Below are positions 1 through 5,185 of a stretch of DNA of 7,462 bases, one piece after another. The translations under genes were made by a program, and so were the position numbers. The DNA is from an uncultured Burkholderiales bacterium. GTDB taxonomy: Bacteria > Pseudomonadota > Gammaproteobacteria > Burkholderiales > Burkholderiaceae_C. A model generated the notes under the pieces. It ran no database searches. It had not been told where the DNA came from and saw only the letters and a list, made by a program, of their open reading frames with translations. The DNA lies in assembly GCA_903953985.1 (NCBI GenBank), contig CAJBLW010000164.1:1-7462 (forward strand). Reading direction: 5' to 3'. Each line of letters begins with the position of its first letter. Positions within the stretch are counted from its first letter, which is position 1.

Positions 1-224
1 ACCAGCTTGCCTTGGGCTTGTTGCAGCTGGTAGTGCAGGCCACGCAGCACGCCCTTGGCGCTGCGGCTGTGGTTGTCTTGCAAAAAGTTCACATCCAGTC
101 CGGTGACTTGGTTGAAGTCTTGCTGGTTGAAGCTTTCAAAAAAGAAGCCTCTGCTATCGCCGAACACTTTGGGTTCGAGGATAAGCAGGTCGGGGATGTT
201 TGTTTTGGTGACGGTGTAGGGCAT
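1..224 (-). CDS. rfbC: dTDP-4-dehydrorhamnose 3,5-epimerase, N-terminal part (cut by window edge)
   Basis: RmlC/RfbC catalyses the double epimerisation of dTDP-4-keto-6-deoxyglucose at C3 and C5, the third step of cytosolic dTDP-L-rhamnose synthesis. The first 74 codons are visible. They show the family's opening: IPDLLILEPKVFGDSRGFFFESF at residues 10-32 in overlapping pieces, then QDNHSRSAKGVLRGLHYQ at 49-66. His64 in RGLHYQ matches the position of the family's catalytic base, and Arg25, Glu30 and Arg61 lie in its conserved segments. The family is usually about 180 residues, so more than half lies beyond position 1. It sits 45 nt downstream of rfbA on the same strand, so one operon is likely. 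The ATG at 224-222 is chosen because it gives the normal family start. It has no Shine-Dalgarno sequence: the bases just before it are CATCCCC, and a hairpin repeat fills the gap. Translation may depend on coupling to rfbA (inference). Confidence 0.95.
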   Translation of the reverse strand, partial: MPYTVTKTNIPDLLILEPKVFGDSRGFFFESFNQQDFNQVTGLDVNFLQDNHSRSAKGVLRGLHYQLQQAQGKL

Positions 225-238
225 GGGGATGAAAATGG

Positions 239-258
239 ATCCCCGCCTTCGCGGGGAT
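239..258. repeat. REP-like hairpin repeat, GCGGGGAT stem type
   Basis: Perfect inverted repeat with arms ATCCCCGC and GCGGGGAT (8 bp) around a CTTC loop, read on the plus strand. On the minus strand the context reads GTCAT, hairpin, CCAT. This is the same frame that surrounds the hairpins near 3600 and 6124. It lies between rfbA and rfbC and would fold in their shared transcript. Similar GTCAT/ATCCA-framed palindromes are widely dispersed in proteobacterial genomes. Translations of them create false small proteins, as happens here on the minus strand. Confidence 0.8.
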
Positions 259-269
259 GACAATAGAAA

Positions 270-1142
270 TCACTTCAGCAGGTTGAGCAAGTACTGCCCA
301 TAGCCATTTTTGGCCAGCGGCTGGGCCAGCTTTTGCAGGCTTTCGGCGTTGATCCACTTTTGGTGGAAGGCGATTTCTTCGGGGCAGGCGACCATGAGGC
401 CTTGGCGCTTTTGCAGTGTAGCGATGAAGCCTGCAGCCTCAAGCAGGCTGTCGTGCGTACCGGTGTCGAGCCAGGCATAGCCTCGGCCCATGATTTCTAC
501 GTTGAGCTGGTTCAGCTCTAGGTAGCGTTTGTTGACGTCGGTGATTTCCAGCTCGCCACGGGGTGAGGGCTGGATGTCGGCGGCGATGTCACACACCTGC
601 TGGTCATAAAAATACAGACCCGTGACAGCGTAGTTGCTCTTGGGGGCTTTGGGTTTTTCTTCGATGCTTTTGGCGCGTTGCTGGTCGTCAAAGTCGACCA
701 CGCCGTAGCGCTCGGGGTCGTGCACATGGTAGGCAAAAACGCTGGCGCCGCTCGTGCGCTGGTTGGCGTTGGCGAGGAGTTTGACCAGGTCGTGGCCGTA
801 GAAGATGTTGTCGCCCAAAACGAGTGCGCTGGGGTCGTTGCCGACAAAGTCTTTGCCGATGATGAAGGCTTGCGCCAGGCCATCGGGGCTGGGTTGCACG
901 GCGTATTGGATGTTCATGCCCCATTGACTGCCGTCGCCCAGCAGCTCGGTAAAGCGCGGGGTGTCTTGCGGGGTGCTGATGAGCAGCACGTCTTTCATGC
1001 CGGCCAGCATGAGCGTGGTCAACGGGTAATAGACCATGGGCTTGTCGTACACCGGCATGAGCTGTTTGCTCACGGCTTGGGTGACGGGGTACAGACGGGT
1101 GCCGGAGCCACCTGCGAGGATGATGCCTTTGCGATTTGTCAT
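270..1142 (-). CDS. rfbA: glucose-1-phosphate thymidylyltransferase (dTDP-glucose pyrophosphorylase)
   Basis: RmlA/RfbA joins dTTP and glucose 1-phosphate to give dTDP-glucose and pyrophosphate, the first and feedback-controlled step of dTDP-L-rhamnose synthesis in the cytosol. The 290-residue product has the normal family length. The nucleotidyltransferase signature GIILAGGSGTRLYP is at 6-19, followed by SKQLMPVYDKPMVYYPL at 25-41. LGDNIFYGHDL at 109-119 carries the metal-binding Asp111, IEEKPK at 160-165 carries the sugar-phosphate-binding Lys163, and WLDTGTHDSL at 224-233 carries the second metal-binding Asp226. The C-terminal helical segment typical of the long (RmlA) form is intact. The ATG at 1142-1140 has a good AGGAG seven bases upstream. 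It overlaps by four bases (ATGA) the stop of a 34-codon frame that begins as a copy of rfbC. rfbC follows after 45 nt. The usual partners rfbB and rfbD are absent upstream, where a sensor kinase gene ends instead. Confidence 0.98.
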   Translation of the reverse strand: MTNRKGIILAGGSGTRLYPVTQAVSKQLMPVYDKPMVYYPLTTLMLAGMKDVLLISTPQDTPRFTELLGDGSQWGMNIQYAVQPSPDGLAQAFIIGKDFVGNDPSALVLGDNIFYGHDLVKLLANANQRTSGASVFAYHVHDPERYGVVDFDDQQRAKSIEEKPKAPKSNYAVTGLYFYDQQVCDIAADIQPSPRGELEITDVNKRYLELNQLNVEIMGRGYAWLDTGTHDSLLEAAGFIATLQKRQGLMVACPEEIAFHQKWINAESLQKLAQPLAKNGYGQYLLNLLK

Positions 1143-1149
1143 TTAGCGG

Positions 1150-1154
1150 CTCCT
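1150..1154 (-). promoter_or_regulatory. Shine-Dalgarno site of rfbA
   Basis: AGGAG on the minus strand, seven bases before the rfbA ATG. It lies inside the last codons of the short upstream frame, so ribosomes finishing that frame would stop at the rfbA start. It fixes the rfbA start and fits translational coupling. It is one of the few clear Shine-Dalgarno sites in this window. Confidence 0.8.
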
Positions 1155-1185
1155 GCGTATTGCTTTTGCACCCTTGCGCCATCGG

Positions 1186-1243
1186 CTTTGGGCTCGAGGA
1201 TCAGCAGATCGGGGATGTGGGTGGGGGTGACGGTGTAGGGCAT
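1186..1243 (-). repeat. Diverged 58-bp direct copy of the rfbC 5' end
   Basis: Aligning these 58 bases with 167-224 (rfbC codons 1-19 plus one base), both on the minus strand and without gaps, gives 50 identities by my count. Four of the eight differences are silent third-position changes. The others alter codons 7 (Lys/Pro) and 9 (Asn/His). The copies lie in direct orientation 1019 bp apart and bracket rfbA. Similarity ends sharply after the codon for Lys19 plus one base. Confidence 0.85.
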
Positions 1244-1261
1244 ATTGTTGCGCTGCGATCC

Positions 1262-1321
1262 GGTAAATGGCCTGCTCTTGCAGGCTACCGCAGCCCCAGC
1301 GTCTTTTATGAACGGGGGCTG
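1262..1321 (-). promoter_or_regulatory. Leader of the rfb transcript: two hairpins and an ops-like element
   Basis: Read in the rfb direction, a first inverted repeat CAGCCCC/GGGGCTG (1321-1315 with 1297-1291, 17-nt loop) is followed by TGCGGTAGCCTG (1292-1281). A second hairpin, GCCTGC-AAGA-GCAGGC (1285-1270), comes next, flanked by outer GGTA/TACC arms. The 12-mer matches 10 of 12 bases of the RfaH-recruiting ops element GGCGGTAGCGTG, including the whole GCGGTAGC core. ops elements (within JUMPstart) sit in leaders of O-antigen, capsule and LPS operons in enterobacteria, which fits an rfb operon. Neither hairpin is followed by a T-run, so they are not ordinary terminators. Whether this host has an RfaH-type NusG paralogue cannot be seen here, and a chance match is possible. 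Confidence 0.4.
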
Positions 1322-1486
1322 GCGGGCTTTTCCTATTTAAACTGGCTTTGTGAAGCGATTTTCGGGATGGCTGCTGGCAGAAATTTGACTTTCAACGCCA
1401 ATTTAAAACAACTGAGAATTTTAGGCTTAACTGCCCTGTCTAAAACTGACGAATCAGACACTCATCGTAATTAATTTAATAAATTA
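1322..1486. other. AT-rich spacer upstream of the rfb leader, probably holding its promoter
   Basis: I see no gene here. The stretch is clearly richer in A+T than its surroundings, most of all at 1465-1490 just after the kinase stop codon. On the minus strand TTGATA (1489-1484) followed 15 bp later by TACGAT is the nearest thing to a sigma70 promoter, but the spacing is short. TTGAAA further downstream has no good -10 partner. A small stem CTGA-TTCG-TCAG followed by TTTT (minus strand, 1457-1442) could weakly end the kinase transcript. None of these is strong. Confidence 0.35.
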
Positions 1487-2800
1487 TCAAAAAACATCTG
1501 CCAGTTTCACCACAAAAACGGCCCCGCCGCCGGGTTGGGTTAGGCATTCGGCGCTGCCGCCATGGCGCTCGGCGATGCTTTTGACCAAGGACAGGCCCAG
1601 GCCTACGCCGCCGACCTGCTCGCTGGCGCCTGGCAGTCTGAAAAAGGGTTCAAAGATACGTTGACGCCAGGCTTCGGGTACGCCAGGACCGCGGTCACTG
1701 ACACTCAGCACCACGCCTTCGGGGCTGGTTTGCAGGCGCAGCACGACTTCATCAGTCTGCACACTGGCTCCATAGCGCCGCGCATTTTCCAGCAGGTTGC
1801 GCACCATGCGCCGCAGCAGTTTGGCCACGCCAGGCACTTCGAGTTGGGCCAGGCCTTCAGGAACATCAAATCTGGCCCCGACCCGGGCGCACTCTTCGGC
1901 GCACAGGCCCACCAGGTCCACCGCCTCCACGGTGCCGATGTCAGCTTCTTTGGCATTGAGGCGACTGGCCAACAAAATTTCGTCAATCAGCTGGTCCAGC
2001 TCGGCCATGTTGCGCAAGATTTCGGCACGGGTGCGGCGCTGCAATGCGGCGTCGGCGCGGGGGCAGTCCACCAACTCCAGCCCCATGCGGATACGCGCAA
2101 GTGGCGAACGCAGCTCGTGCGAGGCGTTGGCCAGCAATGATTTTTGCGCGGCCATCAGGCCTTCGATGCGCTCGGCCGCCGCGTTGAAGCGCTCAGACAA
2201 ATCGGCCACTTCGTCGTCGCCTTGCACCGGGACGCGCACCGACAAGTCGCCCTCACCCCAGCGCTGCACGCCGCGCTGAAGACCTTCTAGCCGCTGCGTG
2301 AGCCTGCGCACCACCGGGTACAGGCCCAGCGCTACAGCCAAACCAATCAGGCCCAGCATCCAGAAAAAACCCGAGGGCTTGGCCCACCAAGGCATGCCTT
2401 TGTGCAAGTGGGACGGCATGTGCCCTTGCGCGCCCGGCCCGATGCCCGGCCCCATGCTCGGCATGCCCGGTCTGCCTTCTGAAACGGGGGGAAGGTGGCG
2501 CTCACCAGCGCGATCGCCGCTGCGCTGCACTTGCAGCGCCAGGGTCTGCCCATCGGGCAAGGGCACCTCAAAAACCAACGGTGCACCCGGCCCGGCCCGG
2601 GTGGTGCTGTCCAACACCTCCCCTTGGGCGTTCAGTACCACCCATTCACGCGGGGCGGGCGGCGCGGCATGGTGTTCGACCGTGGCCCGCCAGGCCCAGC
2701 CCACCACCAGCATAAGCAACGCCACGCCCGCCACCACGGCCAGCCAAATGCGCAGGTAAAGGTGGCGTGACCAGTGTCGCGACAAAGCTTGGATCGGCAT
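1487..2800 (-). CDS. Membrane sensor histidine kinase (HAMP-HisKA-HATPase) of a two-component system
   Basis: The product is a 437-residue inner-membrane sensor that would autophosphorylate and pass phosphate to the regulator encoded just before it. Transmembrane helix 1 is at about 17-37 and helix 2 at about 143-163, enclosing a periplasmic part of roughly 105 residues. HAMP follows at about 164-215. The HisKA box SHELRSPLARIRMGLEL has the phospho-acceptor His228. The ATP-binding domain shows the N-box RNLLENARRYG (Asn339), the G1 box DRGPGVP (369-375), an F box FEPFFR and the G2 box GGVGLGLSL (397-405). The periplasmic part ends in a Gly/Pro/Met/His-rich stretch at 108-137 that may bind metal (inference). 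The ATG at 2800 lies four bases after the regulator's stop. The frame is open further upstream, but that would overlap the regulator and add an implausible N-terminus. Overall layout is RstB/CpxA-like; the stimulus is unknown. Confidence 0.93.
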   Translation of the reverse strand: MPIQALSRHWSRHLYLRIWLAVVAGVALLMLVVGWAWRATVEHHAAPPAPREWVVLNAQGEVLDSTTRAGPGAPLVFEVPLPDGQTLALQVQRSGDRAGERHLPPVSEGRPGMPSMGPGIGPGAQGHMPSHLHKGMPWWAKPSGFFWMLGLIGLAVALGLYPVVRRLTQRLEGLQRGVQRWGEGDLSVRVPVQGDDEVADLSERFNAAAERIEGLMAAQKSLLANASHELRSPLARIRMGLELVDCPRADAALQRRTRAEILRNMAELDQLIDEILLASRLNAKEADIGTVEAVDLVGLCAEECARVGARFDVPEGLAQLEVPGVAKLLRRMVRNLLENARRYGASVQTDEVVLRLQTSPEGVVLSVSDRGPGVPEAWRQRIFEPFFRLPGASEQVGGVGLGLSLVKSIAERHGGSAECLTQPGGGAVFVVKLADVF

Positions 2801-2804
2801 GGGC

Positions 2805-3506
2805 TCAGTCTTGTTGGCGGGCAAAAACATAGCCCACGCCGCGCACGGTGAGGATGCGTTGCGGTGCTTTGGGGTCGGCCTCGATGGCGGCGCGGATGCG
2901 GCCCATGTGCACGTCAATGGATCGGTCAAAGGCTTCGAGTTCGCGGCCGCGCACGGCTTCCATGATTTGGTCTCTGGTGAGTACGCGGCCTGCGCGCTCG
3001 GCCAGCGCGACCAGCAGATCGTATTGGTAAGAGGTCAGCTCGCAGTCTTGGCCCTTCACGCTGACGCGGCGGGCATCGCGGTCAATCTCGAGCGAACCAA
3101 ATTGCATGAGTTGTGTTGGCGTGTCGTGCACTTGGTTATTGCGCCGCAAGATGGCTTTGATGCGGGCCAGCAACTCGCGGGGCTCAAAGGGCTTGGGCAA
3201 ATAATCGTCGGCCCCCATTTCCAAGCCAATGATGCGGTCCATCGGGTCGCCTTTGGCCGTGAGCATGAGCACCGGCACTTGGCCCAAAGCGCCGGGCAGT
3301 GTGCGGATGCGCTGACACACCTGCAGGCCATCCATGTCGGGCAGCATCAGGTCGAGGATGACCAGGTCAATTCCCGCGCTTTGCAAGCGGGTCAGGCCAC
3401 TTTGCGCGTTAGGCGCATGACTGACGCCAAAACCGTTTTGCCCCAAATAGTCCGCCACCATGCCCGCCAGACGAACATCGTCTTCGATCATCAAGAGTTG
3501 TTGCAT
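2805..3506 (-). CDS. OmpR/PhoB-family response regulator (RstA-like)
   Basis: A 233-residue cytosolic transcription factor. The receiver domain spans residues 1-120 with the acidic pair in MIEDD (Glu8, Asp9, Asp10), the phospho-acceptor Asp52 in VILDLMLPDMDG, Thr83 in MLTAK and the conserved Lys105 in YLPKPF. A winged-helix DNA-binding domain follows at about 134-230, with the recognition helix in FDRSIDVHMGRIRAAI (193-208) and the wing motif TVRGVGYVF (220-228). All phosphorylation-site residues are intact. The ATG at 3506-3504 begins the canonical receiver. AGGGG lies 10-14 bases upstream, slightly far for a ribosome site. The histidine kinase gene follows after four bases, so the two are co-transcribed. 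Repeated GTAAATC boxes just upstream may be its own binding site. It resembles RstA in the receiver and DNA-binding signatures, but orthology and target genes are not shown by the sequence. Confidence 0.95.
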   Translation of the reverse strand: MQQLLMIEDDVRLAGMVADYLGQNGFGVSHAPNAQSGLTRLQSAGIDLVILDLMLPDMDGLQVCQRIRTLPGALGQVPVLMLTAKGDPMDRIIGLEMGADDYLPKPFEPRELLARIKAILRRNNQVHDTPTQLMQFGSLEIDRDARRVSVKGQDCELTSYQYDLLVALAERAGRVLTRDQIMEAVRGRELEAFDRSIDVHMGRIRAAIEADPKAPQRILTVRGVGYVFARQQD

Positions 3507-3523
3507 CGTTGGATCATCCCCTT

Positions 3524-3570
3524 TTTACAAGCGCTGAACGTGTCGGTTTTGTAAATCTGGGTAAATCAAA
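3524..3570. promoter_or_regulatory. Periodic GTAAATC boxes upstream of the response regulator (possible autoregulatory site)
   Basis: On the plus strand GTAAATC occurs at 3551-3557 and again at 3561-3567, exactly one 10-bp turn apart. The first copy is also part of TTGTAAA (3549-3555), which pairs with TTTACAA at 3524-3530 as an inverted repeat. OmpR-family dimers bind head-to-tail direct repeats with 10- or 11-bp spacing, and such sites often precede the regulator's own gene. The boxes lie 18-64 bp before the regulator start. No clear -35/-10 pair was found among them. Confidence 0.4.
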
Positions 3571-3576
3571 GACCCT

Positions 3577-3709
3577 GTCATCCCGGCCTCCGGCATTTGT
3601 CATCCCGGCCTCCAAGCCGGGATCCATCTTTACAGGAGCCTCAAACATAGACCCCGGGTCAGGCCTGGGGTGACAACTGGTGGGCGGGGGCCTCGGGTCA
3701 GGTCCGAGG
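3577..3709. repeat. Cluster of REP-like hairpin repeats between the permease and the response regulator
   Basis: Four related units are visible on the plus strand. The first, 3577-3594, is a truncated unit: GTCATCCCGGCCTCC and then broken. The second, 3598-3628, is complete: GTCAT frame, arms ATCCCGGC (3602-3609) and GCCGGGAT (3616-3623), then CCAT. The third, 3652-3670, is an inverted unit: CCCCGGG/CCTGGGG around TCAGG with one G-T pair, followed by GTGAC. The fourth, 3691-3709, has arms CCTCGG/CCGAGG around GTCAGGT. Head-to-head and tail-to-tail units of this kind resemble bacterial interspersed mosaic elements. They would form stable hairpins in the transcript leaving the permease gene and overlap its last codons. 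Confidence 0.7.
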
Positions 3710-5062
3710 GGGCGGGTTGTTCGCGTGCACCCGCGTTGCCAGTGCCACCAGCACAAGCACCGGCAAGCCTAGCCAGGCCGTGGCCGTGAAGAAGCTGGCG
3801 TAGCCATGGGCATCTACAAACTCCCCCGAAAACCCGGCGATGAACTTGGGCAGCAGCAGCATCATGGAGCTGAGCAGCGCGTATTGCGTGGCCGAATAGC
3901 TGATGTTGGTGAGTGAGGACAAATAGGCGATGAAGGCCGCAGACGCGATGCCACTGGCCAGGTTGTCGGCCGAAATGACCCAGACCAGGGCCTGCACGTC
4001 GTGGCCCACACCGCTGAGCCAGACAAACAGCAAATTGCTGGCTGCACTGAGCGCCGCGCCCAGCATGAGCACACGCATGACGCCGAAACGCGCCGACAGC
4101 ACGCCGCCCACAAACGCGCCCACCAAAGTCATGATGACGCCGTAGACCTTGGTCACACTGGCCACCTCGCTTTTGGTGAAGCCCATGTCCACATAAAACG
4201 GGTTGGCCATGATGCCCATCACCACGTCGGAGATGCGGTAAACCGCGATCAGGGCCAGCAGCAGCACCGCCTGCCAGCGGTAGCGCAGCCAGAAGTCGGC
4301 AAAGGGTTCGAGCACTGCGCCCTTGAGCCACTCGGCCACATTGCGCGCGGGCGCAAAGGGTGCGGGCACCGGCTCGGGCGAGGCCAGCACCACCCACATG
4401 CCCGGCAGCATGCTCAGCGCCATGACCAGATAGGCCGCTTGCCAGGCCGCTTGCGAGTACCCCGTGGCTTGATCGCCTTGGGCCCAAGCTGCCACCCACA
4501 ACACACCGGCCCCGGCCCAGATCATGGCCAAACGGTAACCCGTTTGGTAGCTGGCCGCCAAGGCGGCTTGAGCGTTCACTTCGGCAGATTCAATGCGGTA
4601 AGCGTCCAGCGCGATGTCTTGTGTGGCCGAGGCGATGGCCACGGCCAAAGCACAAGCCACCAAGGGCCCAAGCAGTTGCGAAGGGTCGTTCATGGCCATG
4701 CCCACCAGCCCCACCGAAATCACCAGCTGCGACACCAGCAGCCAGCTGCGCCTGCGCCCCAGCTGCCGAGTAAGCCAGGGAATGGGCATGCGGTCCACCA
4801 GCGGGGCCCACATCCATTTCACGCCATAGGCGAGACCCACCCAACTGAGGTAACCAATGGTGCTGCGGTCTATGCCCGCCTCGCGCAGCCGGAAACTGAG
4901 CGTGCCCAGCACCAGCAGCAGCGGCAGGCCCGCCGCAAAGCCCAGCGCCAGCATGCGCAAACTGGCAGGCTGCAAATACAGGCGCAATGCCTCGCGCCAG
5001 GTGCGCACGGTGGCGGGCGGCGTGAGGTCGTTGGCAGCGGCAGAGGGGGAAGGATCAGACAT
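3698..5062 (-). CDS. ampG: AmpG-like muropeptide permease (MFS)
   Basis: AmpG is the inner-membrane carrier that brings GlcNAc-anhydroMurNAc and its peptides from the periplasm back to the cytosol for cell-wall recycling. In many bacteria this also controls inducible beta-lactamase. The 454-residue product is strongly hydrophobic with about 12 membrane spans. Family marks are GFAAGLPLLLVLGTLSFRLREAGID in overlapping form at 41-65, TIGYLSWVGLAYGVKWMWAPLVDR across 68-91, the GRRRSWLL loop at 102-109 and TQDIALDAYRI at 147-157. The start MSDPSPS (5062) leaves a short cytosolic tail before the first span. The frame stays open to 5182, but the extra 40 residues look non-conserved. No Shine-Dalgarno is visible at either start. 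The stop codon and the last residues (PPPRT) lie in a hairpin repeat, so the C-terminus was probably altered by it. The gene is divergent from the metalloprotease gene; no ampD or beta-lactamase gene is nearby. Confidence 0.88.
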   Translation of the reverse strand: MSDPSPSAAANDLTPPATVRTWREALRLYLQPASLRMLALGFAAGLPLLLVLGTLSFRLREAGIDRSTIGYLSWVGLAYGVKWMWAPLVDRMPIPWLTRQLGRRRSWLLVSQLVISVGLVGMAMNDPSQLLGPLVACALAVAIASATQDIALDAYRIESAEVNAQAALAASYQTGYRLAMIWAGAGVLWVAAWAQGDQATGYSQAAWQAAYLVMALSMLPGMWVVLASPEPVPAPFAPARNVAEWLKGAVLEPFADFWLRYRWQAVLLLALIAVYRISDVVMGIMANPFYVDMGFTKSEVASVTKVYGVIMTLVGAFVGGVLSARFGVMRVLMLGAALSAASNLLFVWLSGVGHDVQALVWVISADNLASGIASAAFIAYLSSLTNISYSATQYALLSSMMLLLPKFIAGFSGEFVDAHGYASFFTATAWLGLPVLVLVALATRVHANNPPPRT

Positions 5063-5170
5063 TTGCGGATTATCAACTGCAGCGCGCGCCGCGGTTGTGC
5101 CCGCTATCGCCTTTGACATTTGCACAGGCGCATGGCGCGCGTGCAAGTATTCAAGACGCACTGCATTCGT

Positions 5171-5176
5171 TATGAT
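5171..5176 (+). promoter_or_regulatory. -10-like TATGAT very close to the metalloprotease start
   Basis: TATGAT matches TATAAT in five of six bases and ends nine bases before the ATG at 5186. If it works, transcription would start about 2-3 bases before the ATG, giving a nearly leaderless message. That fits the lack of any Shine-Dalgarno sequence here. No good -35 lies 16-18 bp upstream (TTCAAG is at 15 bp). TTGACA at 5113-5118 is too far away to pair with it. Confidence 0.3.
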
Positions 5177-5185
5177 TTGCAAACC

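Larger units (their letters stand above)
1139..1243 (-). pseudogene. 34-codon chimeric frame: rfbC 5'-end copy fused to an unrelated tail, overlapping rfbA
   Basis: The frame starts MPYTVTPTHIPDLLILEPK, which matches 17 of the 19 first residues of the rfbC product in this window. It then diverges abruptly to ADGARVQKQYAGAAK and stops. The TGA (1141-1139) overlaps the rfbA ATG by four bases, and the rfbA Shine-Dalgarno lies within it. No convincing ribosome site precedes its own ATG. Two readings are possible. It may be a deletion scar joining the start of an old rfbC copy to the end of the gene that once preceded rfbA. The tail is faintly like the C-terminus of RfbB proteins (QQYEG-type ending), but this is only a guess. 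Or it may be a small leader peptide kept for coupling. The four-base overlap is typical of functional operon neighbours, so the tail and its junction with rfbA look ancestral. Product function is unknown. Confidence 0.65.

Noticed and set aside
154..357. Minus-strand small protein containing VIPAKAGIHFHP
   Set aside because: This is the well-known false translation of the GCGGGGAT hairpin repeat, and it overlaps rfbA and rfbC in another frame.
678..1238. Plus-strand frame of 186 codons opposite rfbA
   Set aside because: It is antisense to an intact and clearly recognised rfbA and shows no family features.
2801..2929. Extended N-terminus for the histidine kinase
   Set aside because: It would overlap the response regulator gene by over 120 bases and add a polar, non-family tail. 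The ATG at 2800 gives the normal short tail before helix 1.
3514..3756. Minus-strand 80-codon frame through the repeat cluster
   Set aside because: Most of it is translated hairpin repeats (PGLEAGMT-type segments), with no other support.
4001..5116. Long open frame of 371 codons on the plus strand opposite ampG
   Set aside because: It is rich in His, Gln and Arg with no recognisable domain, and mirrors the high-GC third positions of the AmpG-like gene on the other strand.
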